From NCBI GenBank assembly GCA_023614405.1, contig CM042697.1:466532744-466596743 (forward strand): a DNA stretch of 64,000 nt, written 5' to 3'. Shown here piece after piece: positions 36,620 through 47,014 of the stretch (positions within the stretch are counted from its first letter, which is position 1; the number at the start of each line of letters is the position of its first letter). This DNA is from Avena insularis (Eukaryota; Streptophyta; Magnoliopsida; Poales; Poaceae). The position numbers and the translations under genes are program-made. The notes beneath the pieces are model-generated. The model searched no databases and had not been told where the DNA came from. It worked only from the letters and a program-made list of their open reading frames with translations.

Positions 36620-36639
36620 GGTGTTCTCCCCGTCAAAAA

Positions 36640-36960
36640 TATATCGCCCTAGCCTGTTGGCTGATTTTTTTCTTCAAAAAGGGGTATATCTTTGGCCTCT
36701 GCATCGGTTGATGCACATCCAAAGTTATTACATAATCAAGGATCGCTTAAAGTTGAAAATAAATCAACCAGTGAAATACAAAAAACATATGATCACTAGG
36801 CATCATATAGTCAACTGATGTGATGTCTGCCAGTCGTCTGGCTGAAGATATCCCAAATGACCATGTGGAGACGGTTACATCCCAGTATCCACATATTCAT
36901 GTAGGTCGGTAGAAGAAGCGCCCATAGCCTGGCTGTTGCCTGAACTAACTGAGGCGTGCT
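36640..36960 (-). mobile_element. LINE 3'-end remnant
   Basis: The minus strand ends with TGCATCAACCGATGCAGAGGCC, an A-rich stretch, CCCCTTTTT and A-rich sequence near 36660-36720. This is the standard terminal motif of plant LINEs and is shared with the tiny insertion at 27364. Upstream sequence on the minus strand is too eroded to read as protein. The upper boundary is approximate. Confidence 0.5.
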
Positions 36961-38099
36961 GTGGAGATGCATACCTTAATTGTTTTATTTTTTGCAAAAT
37001 GGAAAAAAAGAAGTGTTTTTGTCATGTTCGTGCTTTTTAACTAGGGAAAAATACATACGGAGAGTTTTAAATAGCAAAGAGCCCCTCTGATTCACATGAT
37101 TGTAACACATAAATAAATAAAATAAAGTTTGGAATGTCACCAGCTAAATTCTACATGATGAATTTCCAGCAAAACATAACTGATTGCACCACAGGAAAAT
37201 AAATATTTTTTCATGAAATCTGAATCAACTGAAATTTTCATATAGAATAGACTATAGTGCAAAATAATACTTAGGAATATTCTCATAGAACCAACACAAG
37301 GAAAATCTTAATAGCAATCTTATCTCTTGTTCTTTGAGGCCCTTGTCTATTAGGAGAGTCGACGATCAACAGTGGGACTAGCTAGGAATTCGTAGGATGG
37401 TGATGTTTCTTAATAGACTAGAGTCACTAGACGTCGTATGTAGGAATATGGACCATGTCACATACGGGACTTGGATCTTGGTTTAACCTATGGCGGTAGC
37501 AGACAGAAAGCTATTAACCTGACTAGCTAAGGATCCATGTATTTGACATATATAAATGGATCACCAGGACCAGAAGATAAGCCAGTGTAGAGACCTAGGG
37601 TTCGTTATATACAGTCTCGGACACTTGGGTATGAAGTGCATGTTCACGTCCTGTCTCTCTGTGCTTTCCTACACGATTTCATGTACAAATGAAGGAGGTT
37701 CACTTTTTGGCCTACAAACTGAAGGATGATTATTGTTTTGGTCCCTCGAGTCCGTTTCCGCTACACAAGGCATGTTGCGGGCACGCCGGACACAAGCCGA
37801 GACAGTGTGGGCCAGCCTTGTCATACAGACGAATGTATGGGCAGCCTTGTCGACCGACCAATCAGCTTTGACGTGCCTTCGTTGCTCGAGGCCGCTCCCA
37901 CCCGTCCCAAATCGTCGCATTTTCGCAGCAGGTAGTTCGCCTGCTCCTGCATCCACCTTGCCTCCCCCTGCACATCTCTTAGTTAAGCCGCTGGCGACAT
38001 TCGTCCACTCGAGCACTGAACGTGGCGACACACCTTGTGCGACTGCACGCAAGATATGCGCTCATTTGTTTCGGTAGGCTTTTTTTTTTTGTAGGTTTT
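36961..38099. other. Unassigned intergenic DNA
   Basis: Overlapping frames at 37669-38077 on both strands coincide with a GC-rich patch and show no domain. The sequence just before 38100 may be the eroded upstream part of the Harbinger remnant. Confidence 0.4.
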
Positions 38100-38355
38100 G
38101 CCTCTCGTCCTAGCTCTTGTCGATTTAATTGGTTAGACATGGACACCTCGGTCAGATGAAGTCCCACATTTCTTCGCACCAGGAGAGTTGCAGGAAGGAA
38201 GTCGAGCGGGCATTTGGACTGCTAGTTTCTGGTACCTTGCTCTTACATGGTCACAAGATCATATGTGGAAGGTGATGAACGCTTGTATGATCATGCAAAA
38301 AATGTTCATCGAGAGCGGGCACAAGTATTTGCCAAATAATGATCATCCCATGAGT

Positions 38356-38363
38356 GCTAGGGT
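38356..38363. repeat. Target-site duplication of the hAT element (left)
   Basis: GCTAGGGT, repeated exactly at 39026-39033. An 8-bp duplication is characteristic of hAT transposons. Confidence 0.85.
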
Positions 38364-39025
38364 TATACCTGGAAACGATCCAGACCGAGCTGGCTCGGGG
38401 CGAGCTAGCGAAAAGCTCAAGCTTTTCTGGCCGAGCCCGAGCCATCTCGCAGCCGCCGACGAGCCTCAACATGGAGGTCGGCCCGAGCTTCCAAAAGCTC
38501 GGTGCAGCTCGCGAGCCCGACGGTGAAGAGTCACTGACGTGTGGGGCCCTTCCTCAACAACAGCGGCAGTGCGGGGCGGCGTGGCGGTTGGAGGCCACAA
38601 TGGCAGTTTGGCGCGGCATGGTGGTGCCTACTAGGCAACGACGCGGTTAGCATGGCTGGGACGAGGGAGAACAATTCGCGGGTTCTTGGGGGGCTAGGTA
38701 GAGGTGGCGTCCTACGCCGTTCACGGCGGCACAAACTTGGAGCGAGGAACGCGTTCTGGAAGAAGAACCAGTCGATCGATTAGTAAAATGGGCCCAAAAT
38801 TCTAGTCCATCTCGGTTTCCCTCTCTTAATCCGTCCTTCTCATTTCAGAAAAAAAGTGGCGAGCCAACAAGCTGGACCGGACCGATCCAGACTCGGCCTG
38901 AGCTCGCTGTGGTCCAGGATGGCAGGCTCGGCTCGGTCCAGACTTGGCAGCGGGCCAAGCCCAGTTCGGTGCAAGCCCACAAAGCTCGGTGCGAGCACAA
39001 AAACTCGGCCATGGGTCCATGTATA
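38364..39025. mobile_element. Non-autonomous hAT element (662 bp)
   Basis: The termini TATACCTGG and CCATGTATA are near-perfect 9-bp inverted repeats flanked by a perfect 8-bp duplication. Subterminal sequence is dense in GAGC/GCTCGG motifs in both orientations (38388-38530 and 38880-39010), a pattern seen in grass hAT elements with clustered transposase-binding sites. The central open frames carry no hAT transposase. Its excision would rejoin the Harbinger remnant as in copy 2 at 40490. Confidence 0.85.
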
Positions 39026-39085
39026 GCTAGGGTCCTCGCACCACTACTGATCATCAGGTGCCCACAGAGTTTGCAGATTTCGTTG

Positions 39086-39090
39086 CCATG
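39086..39090. repeat. Target-site duplication of the TRIM (left)
   Basis: CCATG, repeated at 39850-39854 directly after the second LTR. Confidence 0.85.
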
Positions 39091-39849
39091 TGTGAGATAC
39101 AAGCACATGAATTAATAGGATTGATAGGATACTCATACCAACAAGTTGCAATTCTTTTCTGGAAGCTCATTCGAAAAAACTCTAAGGTTAAGCGTGCTTG
39201 GCCTAGAGAAATTTTAGGATGGGTGACTGACCGGGAAGTGGGTATCGGGTGCACATGAGTGAGGAAAAAATGCACAGAAAAAACTAGTGTTGGTCTGTGG
39301 GGTCAGTCTAGATATCCTATTGAGCTACCAGAAGTGACAACTGTCGGTCCAAAGTGACCGGGGTGTTACAAGTGGTATCAGAGCCGATCCTCGCGGTTAA
39401 AACGGGTGTGTGCGGATCAATGGCGGGACATGTGGAGCATGACGCGTGTGGCCCGGAGTAGACAAGGCATGGCACATGTGCCGGCACTGGACGCACATAC
39501 GCGTGCCAAAAGGGAACATTTCTAGGGTGTGCTTGATCGATGAGGACATCGATCTTCTAAAGGGTGGATGTATGTGAGATCCAAGCACATGAATTAATAG
39601 GAGTGATATAATACTGATACCAACAAGTTGCAATTCTTTTACGGAAGCTCATTCGAAAAAAAACTCTAAGGTTAAGCATGCTTGACCTAGCAATTTTAGG
39701 ATGGATAACCGACCGAGAAGTGAGTACCAGGTGCACATGAACGAGGACAAAGTGCGCAGAAAAGACTTGTCTTGATCTGTGAGCCAGTCTAAATATCCTA
39801 TTAAACTATGAGGAGTGACACCCCGAGGCCCAGTGGACAGGGTGTTACA
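39091..39849 (+). mobile_element. TRIM (terminal-repeat retrotransposon in miniature), structurally complete
   Basis: Two direct repeats, 39091-39370 (280 bp) and 39573-39849 (277 bp), both begin TGTGAGAT and end GTGTTACA. They flank a 202-bp interior. The interior starts AG and then TGGTATCAGAGCC (39373-39385), an exact initiator tRNA-Met primer-binding site, and ends with a short purine tract (CTAAAGGGTGGA). It has no coding capacity. The 5-bp duplication CCATG is perfect. The size, LTR length and layout fit TRIMs, which must use enzymes of other LTR retrotransposons. The LTRs differ by scattered substitutions, so insertion is not recent. It splits the FVAMHAEI codons of the Harbinger remnant. 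Confidence 0.9.
39373..39385 (+). other. Primer-binding site of the TRIM
   Basis: TGGTATCAGAGCC, two bases after the first LTR. Confidence 0.9.
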
Positions 39850-40261
39850 CCATGCATGCAGAAATACTTTATCTAGATTTATTTTTGACGGGCTGAACTC
39901 CGAGATCTAGTTTTTTTTTTGACTAATTTTATTTTTGACGGGCTAATCTGTAACCTAGAGGGTCAACAAATCTGTAAACTAGATGGTCAACACAAACTAC
40001 AAAATGTCATTGAGCATCTATGGAGGACCAACGGACAGCCATATGTGCCTGCCGCCTAATCATCAAGTTGAACTTCGAAAGATTTGAACTGTATGAATAA
40101 TTTTATTTCCATCTTTAATTAATGTAAAAAAGTATAGAAAGCATCGTTCGGGAGACGCATCTGAAGATGATGCTCTTACGAAGATCAAATGTTGTTCGGC
40201 AGTTTGCTTCGGGGCTTCTTTTCATATTTTTTTTTCTCTCACCATAGCTCAGTCGATTATC

Positions 40262-40615
40262 AATTTTGTTGGTTAACTCATAGACATGGACGACTCGGTC
40301 AGATGAAGTCTCATATTTCTTCGTGTTAGGATAGTTGCAGGAAGTATGCAGGGATATTGGATGTGCTCTAATGGAGATATCTGCTCTTACCTGGTCCCAA
40401 TATCAGATGTGTGGGAGGTGATAGACGCTTGTGTGATCATACATGATCTAAACGCAAGTATTCGCCGAATGATCATCGTCCCTATGAGTGTTAGAGTCAT
40501 GTTGATCACTAGGTGCTGATGACAGAGTTTGCGGATTTTCTTGGTATGCATGCAGAAATCCGTGATCTATATGGTCATCGCAAAATGATCTAGTTTGAGC
40601 ATCTCTGGAGGTCAC
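40262..40615 (+). mobile_element. PIF/Harbinger remnant (copy 2), more decayed
   Basis: Aligns with copy 1 from GGTCAGATGAAGTC through ATGATCATC, GAGTGTTAGAG (the hAT-empty version) and ACAGAGTTTGCGGATTTTC, which encodes TEFADFLGMHAEI, then an FEHLW-like segment. It carries neither the hAT nor the TRIM insertion and therefore shows the pre-insertion state of copy 1. Related 3' sequence (AGTTGAACTCCGAATTATTTGAATTG) continues at about 40998. Confidence 0.7.
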
Positions 40616-40962
40616 GGGTCTGTTTGGTTTATGCATCAACAACAGCAAAATGATCTAGTTTGAGCATCTATGGAGGCTAGGGGTCTATTTGGTTTATGTC
40701 CAGTCTTGCCCTACCAAATATTTGGGTCTGTTTGGTTTATGCATCAACAACAGCAAAATAATCTAGTTTGAGCATCTATGGAAGCTAGGGGTCTATATGG
40801 TTTATGCCAGTCTTGCCCTACCAAATATTTGGCTATGTCTTGCTTCCCCATGAATTGGCTAAAAAACTGAACTAAAATGGTTTTTTTGGCAACCATCCAA
40901 ACACACACCAATTATGACAAAAAATTGGTAATGTATAGTTTGATCACAATCCAAACATACCC
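40616..40962. mobile_element. Tourist-like MITE with tandem rearrangement
   Basis: The left end GGGTCTGTTTGGTTTATG is the inverse of the right end CACAATCCAAACATACCC with few mismatches, as in Tourist/PIF MITEs. The first half is rearranged: a unit of about 109 bp occurs twice in tandem (40618-40726, 40727-40833) and contains flanking Harbinger sequence (CAAAATGATCTAGTTTGAGC) that also occurs at 40581. Confidence 0.55.
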
Positions 40963-41039
40963 TATAAGGACATATACACCCGTGCCTGCAGCTTGATCAA
41001 GTTGAACTCCGAATTATTTGAATTGTGTGGATCAACATC

Positions 41040-42002
41040 TGTCTTTGGAGTAGTAGTATATGCCGTACGCGTGCCATGGCCGAGTAGTCTGACAGGGCCG
41101 GCCGGCACTAGGATAAGGGGGAGATCGATGCACGAGACAGGGAAATTGTTTTCCCTTTCGGCCGGATGGAGAGACATCTCTCCCAGGCCTCGGAAGGAGA
41201 GAAAGCCGATGGATGCATGCCCTAGCCAGCTACCTTGCTCGTCAGACAAGACAATGCCAGCAACTCTCTCTCCCTCTCTACACTTTCTGTCTCTCTCTCT
41301 CTACGCACACCTTCTTTCTCTACCTAAAAGCTGCACAAGAGAACAAGCACAATAGCTCCCTGGGAGGCGTACGTGGGGGCCCCACCGAATGCGGTTCTCA
41401 GCTCAGGTAGCGGAGGGAGGAAGGGGCTGGCTGGCTGGATGGATGGGGTTGTAGGTGGTGGCCTGTACTGGCGTAGAGCAGACCGGACCGGACAGGAGAC
41501 AGCTGCCCTGCGAAACAAAATTCTTGTGTTTGGCTTGGCCTGGCCCCAGGCATCGCCCGAGAAAGGCCATGGCATGGAGCTGACCAGCTACTCCACCTAG
41601 CTAGATAGCTAGCTAGGGCTGGCTATGCCATTGCACGCCTGCTGCTCTCTCTACAGGGTAGTAGGACATATCCATAGAACAGGCGCGCATTGTACTAGTA
41701 GCCTAGTAGTAGGTATGAAGAAGCATTGGAGTAGTATGAAGCTACTGGTAGAAGAGTACAAATAATGTTTCATGTACTTCCCAAGTACACTTAAAAATGA
41801 TTACTGTAGACGTATTTATAGGTTTAGATGTGGTACTCCATCATTTGTACTTCTGTACACGGCCGGGAGGCTGCTAGCTCTCGACGAAAAGGCTGACGGT
41901 TTTCTGAATTTTTGTCACCCCAACACAAGCATGCATACGTACGTGCATGATGAGACCGTCCGTACGCAAAAATTCCCATCTTAACATTTGTTTTCCCCAC
42001 TG
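41040..42002. other. Low-copy DNA with CT-rich microsatellite
   Basis: Contains a CTCTCT tract at about 41263-41310 and short tetranucleotide patches (GGCT, GGAT, TAGC). Frames on both strands at 40993-41600 lack recognisable domains. Confidence 0.45.
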
Positions 42003-42168
42003 CTCCCTCCGTTTTCAAAATATAAGATTTTTAGCTTTGTGAAATAAATATATCTACACTATTTTTAATGTAGGTTCATAGAGATTCACTCGGAACCTAC
42101 ACACTAAAAATAGTCTAATATATTTTTTTCACAAAGCTAAAACATCTTATATTATGAAACCGAGGGAG
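42003..42168. mobile_element. Stowaway MITE (about 166 bp)
   Basis: Begins CTCCCTCCGTTTTCAAAATATAAG and ends CTTATATTATGAAACCGAGGGAG, followed by TA. The inner arms are also inverted (TTTAGCTTTGTGAAA versus TTTCACAAAGCTAAA), so the whole element folds on itself. These are Tc1/Mariner Stowaway hallmarks. The left TA of the duplication is lost. Confidence 0.9.
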
Positions 42169-42321
42169 TATATCACATTATGCACGCATAAGCTGTTGTT
42201 CCATTCCGAAAACTTTGTGTTTCATAAGCCGTATGCTGTTGGAGCCTTGGAGGAGCATTAGTACCTTAATGGCACTCGTGTTTTTTTCTAAAAATAAATT
42301 CACAAGCACCAATACTTCTAC

Positions 42322-42455
42322 ATGGGTCGAAGGGAGTAAAATAAATTGTCAAAATTTAGATGAACCTATATACTAAATAGAGTCTAGATTCATATAAATC
42401 TAGACAAATTTGAGTCAACTAATATGGGTCGAAGGGAGTAAAATAAATTGTCAAA
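42322..42455 (+). repeat. 33-bp direct repeat, possible Stowaway debris
   Basis: A 33-bp sequence beginning ATGGGTCGAAGGGAG occurs identically at 42322-42354 and 42423-42455. The intervening bases carry TCTAGATTCATATAAATCTAGA. The GAAGGGAGTA end resembles a Stowaway terminus. Confidence 0.6.
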
Positions 42456-43499
42456 ACACTTCGAAAAAGAGCACCATATGCAAACACATCCTGCGTTTTA
42501 GGAAGTGTTAAAAGGCAAGAATCTTGCACACAAAAAAGCTGCATACGATAAAGAGCATTAATTAATGGAACACACATTTAGTAGAGAAACATCCTAGAAA
42601 CTCTCGGTCAAACAGACAGCAGAAACTGAAGCGCTTGCTATGCTGCATCATCACACACATGTGGCCATTTTTAGCAGAGATGTAATACGCAGTTATCTGA
42701 ATAAAATCAAATCCTCATACGTATGGTACGTTTCAATACAGCAAAAGCCCAGCCCAGCAACGGCTAAATAACAAAGTATCAGTCGACATGTATGATAGCT
42801 GCATACTTCCACCGCAATGAAATTAAAGCAGGGAGCAAGACTAAACAATTCCGAAACAAAAGCTGCTTGAAACAGCATTCATGTGGATGGGCTGAAAAGC
42901 ACAGTGATGGGAAACAAGATCATGCATCGGAAAAAAAAATGTTTTGCTATGTTGTGCAAGATGAACATTGTGAATATATACTCCCTCTAGGCTAATTAGA
43001 GTATGTTCTCCCTCACCATTTCTATCAGCAAAACTGTAAGCTCAGGATTAGATTTCATCACAAGATTAGGATGGGCAATAAGGAATAATGGAAGAAAAAG
43101 TAAAAGAGAAGTTTAAGGAGAGCTGTTTTGCGGCATCAAAGGGACAAGAAACAGAAGCAAAACGTAGCACTCATCTGGATCAAGCTTGAACAACTAGGAC
43201 ATCAAAGCTTTCTGAACACACGGACCAGACCAATTGAAGTGCGAAGACAGGCAATGGAAATCTATCTGAGCATATACCTATATCCAGTGCATCAACCAAT
43301 GCAAATAAAAGGAAAATCAAAGCATGCGCGCATGCATACTGGAGTATGGAAAACATATGTCCATCTTATGCATCAAAATCTAAGAAGTTCTACAGTATGC
43401 ACCTAAGTTACTTCAGGTAGTTTATCATAACAGCTCGTAGGTACACATGAACGGAATAAGGATGGGATCGAAGAGGGAGAGGATGAGGGCGTGCATGAT
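42456..43499. other. Low-copy DNA downstream of MIR160
   Basis: No frame with a recognisable domain. On the minus strand this region is downstream of the MIR160 hairpin and may include the 3' part of the primary transcript. Confidence 0.4.
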
Positions 43500-43508
43500 G
43501 TGTGTATG

Positions 43509-43529
43509 CATGCTTGGCTCCTTGCACGC
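43509..43529 (-). ncRNA. miR160 star strand (3p)
   Basis: Matches the known miR160 3p sequence and pairs with the mature strand with the usual 2-nt overhangs. Confidence 0.9.
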
Positions 43530-43571
43530 CACCCACAGCATCCAATCACGGCAGGGATTGGGATACATGTG

Positions 43572-43592
43572 TGGCATACAGGGAGCCAGGCA
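43572..43592 (-). ncRNA. Mature miR160 (5p)
   Basis: Exact match on the minus strand to the conserved plant miR160, beginning with U as ARGONAUTE1 prefers. Confidence 0.95.
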
Positions 43593-43886
43593 CGCACGAC
43601 GACGACGACGGCGAGCTGTGCCGAGCCGGTCGATCAATCGATCAGGCGAAACAAACCTCTGCATGAACTGTAGCCGATCGAGAAGGATCACGGACATGTC
43701 TCCATCAGCAGCAGCTTCAGATACCAGACTGAAGCAGTCGAAACAAGAGAGAGAGAGATCTCGCTAACACGGTCAAGGAGCTGCTGGTGGCACGAGGGCG
43801 GCGGCGGCGGCGACAAGGGTGGGGGAGGGGGAAAGGGGAGGGTGGGTGTGGTGGTGCAAGGAAAGGGATGAGGGGGAGAAGATGGA

Positions 43887-43893
43887 TTTTATA
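43887..43893 (-). promoter_or_regulatory. Probable TATA box of MIR160
   Basis: The minus strand reads CTCTATAAAATCC. It lies upstream of a CT-rich leader and about 290 bp before the hairpin, a normal distance for a plant Pol II microRNA promoter. Transcription would start near 43860. Confidence 0.6.
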
Positions 43894-46880
43894 GAGAGGG
43901 AGGCTCTGTCACTGTGATGTTTACTGGTGGTGGTCTATCTAACCACCAAACCCAGCACAACGACGGTTATTTCTTTTGATTGTTTATTTACCGATGATGA
44001 GAAAGCAGGGGGTGGGGTGGGGGTGGGGTGGGGAGGAAAAGAAAAGGGATCGCGCGCGGGTGCTAACTGCTACTGCATGCAACAAAACGCTAGAGACATG
44101 TGCGTGCATTATATATGATGAAAACACTTTGGGCTTGGATGCATCTTGCTTGCATTAGAGCTTACTAGTTAAGTAGAGTAGACTTTTTCAGGGGGGGGGG
44201 GGGGGGGGGGCGGTACATAATTGCACTATTTATGTATGCACACACTAGTAACTGACAGTAGTACGTATTACTGCTCCTACTTACAGGTATTTGTTTGTTG
44301 TTGCACTATAAATCACTACTGAATATTTATTACTGCAAACAGCAGACGAATTGGGAGGTAGCACACAGCTCAAATCGGCGCACACTACATACTGCACTCC
44401 GAGCCACCAAGGCAACAACAACCACCAGCTTCATTAAGGAAATAATGAGGTACTACCCAATATCCCACTTAATTAGTTTACTAATAACTCTTTGCTAGGT
44501 TTTGACTAAGAAGGAGCTTAGTCAGCTGAGAGCTCATCAGCTCACAGCCCACCAAGCTAGCAAGCTGGCTGACCGAGATATTCTCCTAGGCCTCATGCAG
44601 TGGTACATACGCCCATGGGTACTGTATCCACTGTGTACTTTGGCTCTGGATGGAGACTACAGAGAGCAGATAGGCAGAGGAATCGCCATTATTCCCATGC
44701 CGCCGCTGCTGCTGCCGCACAGGCTACTATCATCTCAGTCAGACGAGGGAGGGAGGGAGGAAGCAGGGGAAGACACATGGGATAAAAGCATGCACGCACC
44801 TCCTCTAGCTAGCTAGCTAGTTTATCTTTTTTTTTTCACTTGAAGAAGTGGGGGGTTTTGTCTGGAGCAGTTGGAGGGCACGCGCTCCAGATTCTTTCGC
44901 GCCAGCCTCGCCATACCAATCACCAAACAAGATCATGCATGCCTCTCTGCGCAGCTTGTGTGGCAGGAACACGTACGAATCAGGACCATGCTGCTGCTGC
45001 CGCGGTAACTGTTACTAGTATTTTCTCCTTTTTATTACACTGTTGCTGTTGGTGTGCATGCATGGTGCGCTCGCGCAGTGAGTTTTTTCAGCGCGACTGT
45101 TACGTTTGCACACATCTGGCCACAGTCTTACGGAGCAGGAACATCGACCTTCGCCACGCGTTTGACCTCAGGAGCTAGCACACTTGATGTCTGTAAACGA
45201 TTAATTGACTACTACTACTACAGGTGTGTGCATGTAGTGGTTGTTGGTGCGCTAACAACACGTACTCGTTTTTTTTTTGGCTATGCTCGATCGTATGTTA
45301 TCTAGTAGTGCTTGCTACATGAGTGTCTGTCTGTAACATTAGGTCACTCCTGCTCCAGCTAACTGTTTCATACTCCTACAGTAGTATATTGGCCATCGAT
45401 TGTTAATCAGGATCCAGCTGGTACAAGCGTATATTTAACCGACATGCCAGCAGAGGAAAAAGGTCCATCCTTTTAATTTCATATGGTGGCATCTTTTGAC
45501 CGGTAGCTGACTAGATAGTGGGGTCGGGGTGAGTGGCCAAGATCACTTGGCATGCAAGTAAAGACTCGATTGGCTTAGTTTATCACTCCTCCTGGTAGTA
45601 GTAGTAGGCAAAATAAAGCTAGTAGTAGCATAGGGCTGGTCGCAGTTGGGCGGTGGAGACGGTGGCCGTGTGAGTGTGAAGAGATGGGTGAAAAGCTTGG
45701 AGGCGACGACGCCATGCATGGAGCGTAGCTATTGGGTCGTTTCTCCCCGAGGGAGGACGAGCGAATGTTCTCCGAAATTGGGGGCACCGCACAGACCGGT
45801 TCCACATCCACAAGCGCACGCATGCATACGGATCCACGCAAAGCCAACCAGGAATAATCCTCTCACGTCCATGAAAAAAACACTTTCATATGCATGGAGA
45901 GGATTTCGTGGCAAAAAAAACATCCATGCGTGCATGGGTAAAGCTTTCCTGTATCACAATTTGTGAATATATAGAAAGGAAATGCTCTTTTTTTTTGAAC
46001 AAGATAAGGGTCGTGGTGAGCATGGACACCAGCATGCAAGAAAGGCTAGCTGCTACAGTCCATAGTTTGTTGTTTGGAAGAAGATATATGTGCATGCATG
46101 AACAGGGATATTCGGTCAACGAGAGGGCGCAGCGTGCAGTCAGCGAGGAAAGAACATTTGGAGGCACTCGTCCTGTGGTCGGATTCTGCGGGGGCCATGC
46201 CCTGTCTGCGCTGCACGAATCAGTACAGGCTGTACAGCTGTCCGTCCGCCCACCGCTCGGACGTACGTACGTACCGTGCATGACATGATGAGCAAGCACG
46301 ATACCGTGCATGCATGCATGCGACGCCGCAGAGTCGACCGGACGGCCGGCGGGTGTCGCTAGCTGGACTCGCGCGCGTGCGTGCGTGTGGAGAATCGTTC
46401 ACACATGGCATGCGGCCTCCCTCATCATTCCGCCCAGCCTACACGGCCGCTGGCTTTCAGTTCTTTATTTTATTTGTTTATGTCATGTTTGTATCTTTAT
46501 TAGGACGGTGCTAAAATATTTTAATGTGTACCGTGCTTGGAGTGCTGATGCTCGAATGTGAACAATTTCGAAAAGGGTGGGACACATGTGTATGTGTGTG
46601 TGTATCTGTGTTGTAGTAGCTTTAACGTTGCGAAAGTGCATATGTGTGCATGCTTGATGCTAATGTGATGCCCAGTCGCCGTCACACACATTTTCGAGCA
46701 GTCAAAAAAGGCAATCCTTCTTTTCCGCAAAAGAGAAAAGGCAATCCTTCTTACACTCGGAGATACTAGTACATATAACATTTGTTCATTCACTCCTTTT
46801 ATTTTGGTGGGCACTCCAGTGCACTCGAGTGTGCGGCAGCTACACGTATATCTTATGTAAAATGATACTACTCCTTCGAG
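43894..46880. other. Low-copy DNA upstream of MIR160, no gene seen
   Basis: Rich in short repeats: 20 G at 44191-44210, a CTAG run at about 44804-44820, and GCATGCATGC and ACGTACGTACGT patches near 46260-46320. Many overlapping frames occur on both strands, none with a recognisable domain. The part next to 43900 is the likely MIR160 promoter. Confidence 0.5.
44191..44210 (+). repeat. Poly-G run (20)
   Basis: Uninterrupted homopolymer following CTTTTTCA. Confidence 0.85.
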
Positions 46881-47014
46881 ATCAAACGAAACTATCCCCG
46901 GGACGCTCGCCCGCGTCTCCTCCTATCGCTGCTTTCAGGACATGCCGTCGCCCTCGTCGAACTGGATTCCCGTGGCGCTCGCGTCCCCACGTCAGCCCCG
47001 GCCTACGGCTCATG

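Larger units (their letters stand above)
38100..40178 (+). mobile_element. PIF/Harbinger transposon remnant (copy 1), interrupted twice
   Basis: Encodes fragments of a PIF/Harbinger (DDE_Tnp4, HARBI1-like) transposase C-terminus: QESCRKEVERAFGLL near 38180, then, after a frame change, WSQDHMWKVMNACMIM and MFIESGHKYLPNNDHP. It continues across two later insertions with TEFADFVAMHAEI (39066-39090 joined to 39855 onward) and IEHLW. The right end near 40130-40178 reads, on the minus strand, AAGAGCATCATCTTCAGATGCGTC, resembling the AGAGCATCT ends of PIF elements. The left end is not visible. The transposase is dead. A related fragment lies at 40262-40615. Confidence 0.75.
43500..43605 (-). ncRNA. 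MIR160: MIR160 microRNA precursor
   Basis: On the minus strand, 43592-43572 reads TGCCTGGCTCCCTGTATGCC plus A, the exact 21-nt mature plant miR160 (5p). After a 42-nt loop region, 43529-43509 reads GCGTGCAAGGAGCCAAGCAT plus G, the known miR160 3p star. The two form the expected duplex, so the hairpin order is mature, loop, star. miR160 directs cleavage of auxin response factor mRNAs of the ARF10/16/17 group and shapes root cap, leaf and flower development. Processing would be nuclear, by DICER-LIKE 1. Precursor limits are approximate. Several short open frames overlap the hairpin by chance. A TATA box lies about 290 bp upstream on the same strand. I have high confidence in the family. Expression is not shown by sequence. 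Confidence 0.95.

Noticed and set aside
42322..42455. Intact second Stowaway MITE
   Set aside because: Only one terminus-like sequence is present, duplicated in direct orientation. No inverted ends or TA duplication.
43403..43767. Small frames of 60-106 codons overlapping MIR160
   Set aside because: They are explained by the microRNA hairpin and its flanks. No protein homology is recognisable. A microRNA-encoded peptide cannot be argued from sequence alone.
45575..46561. Several frames up to 141 codons on both strands
   Set aside because: Composition is driven by GCATGC and ACGTACGT repeats, with no domain or start context.
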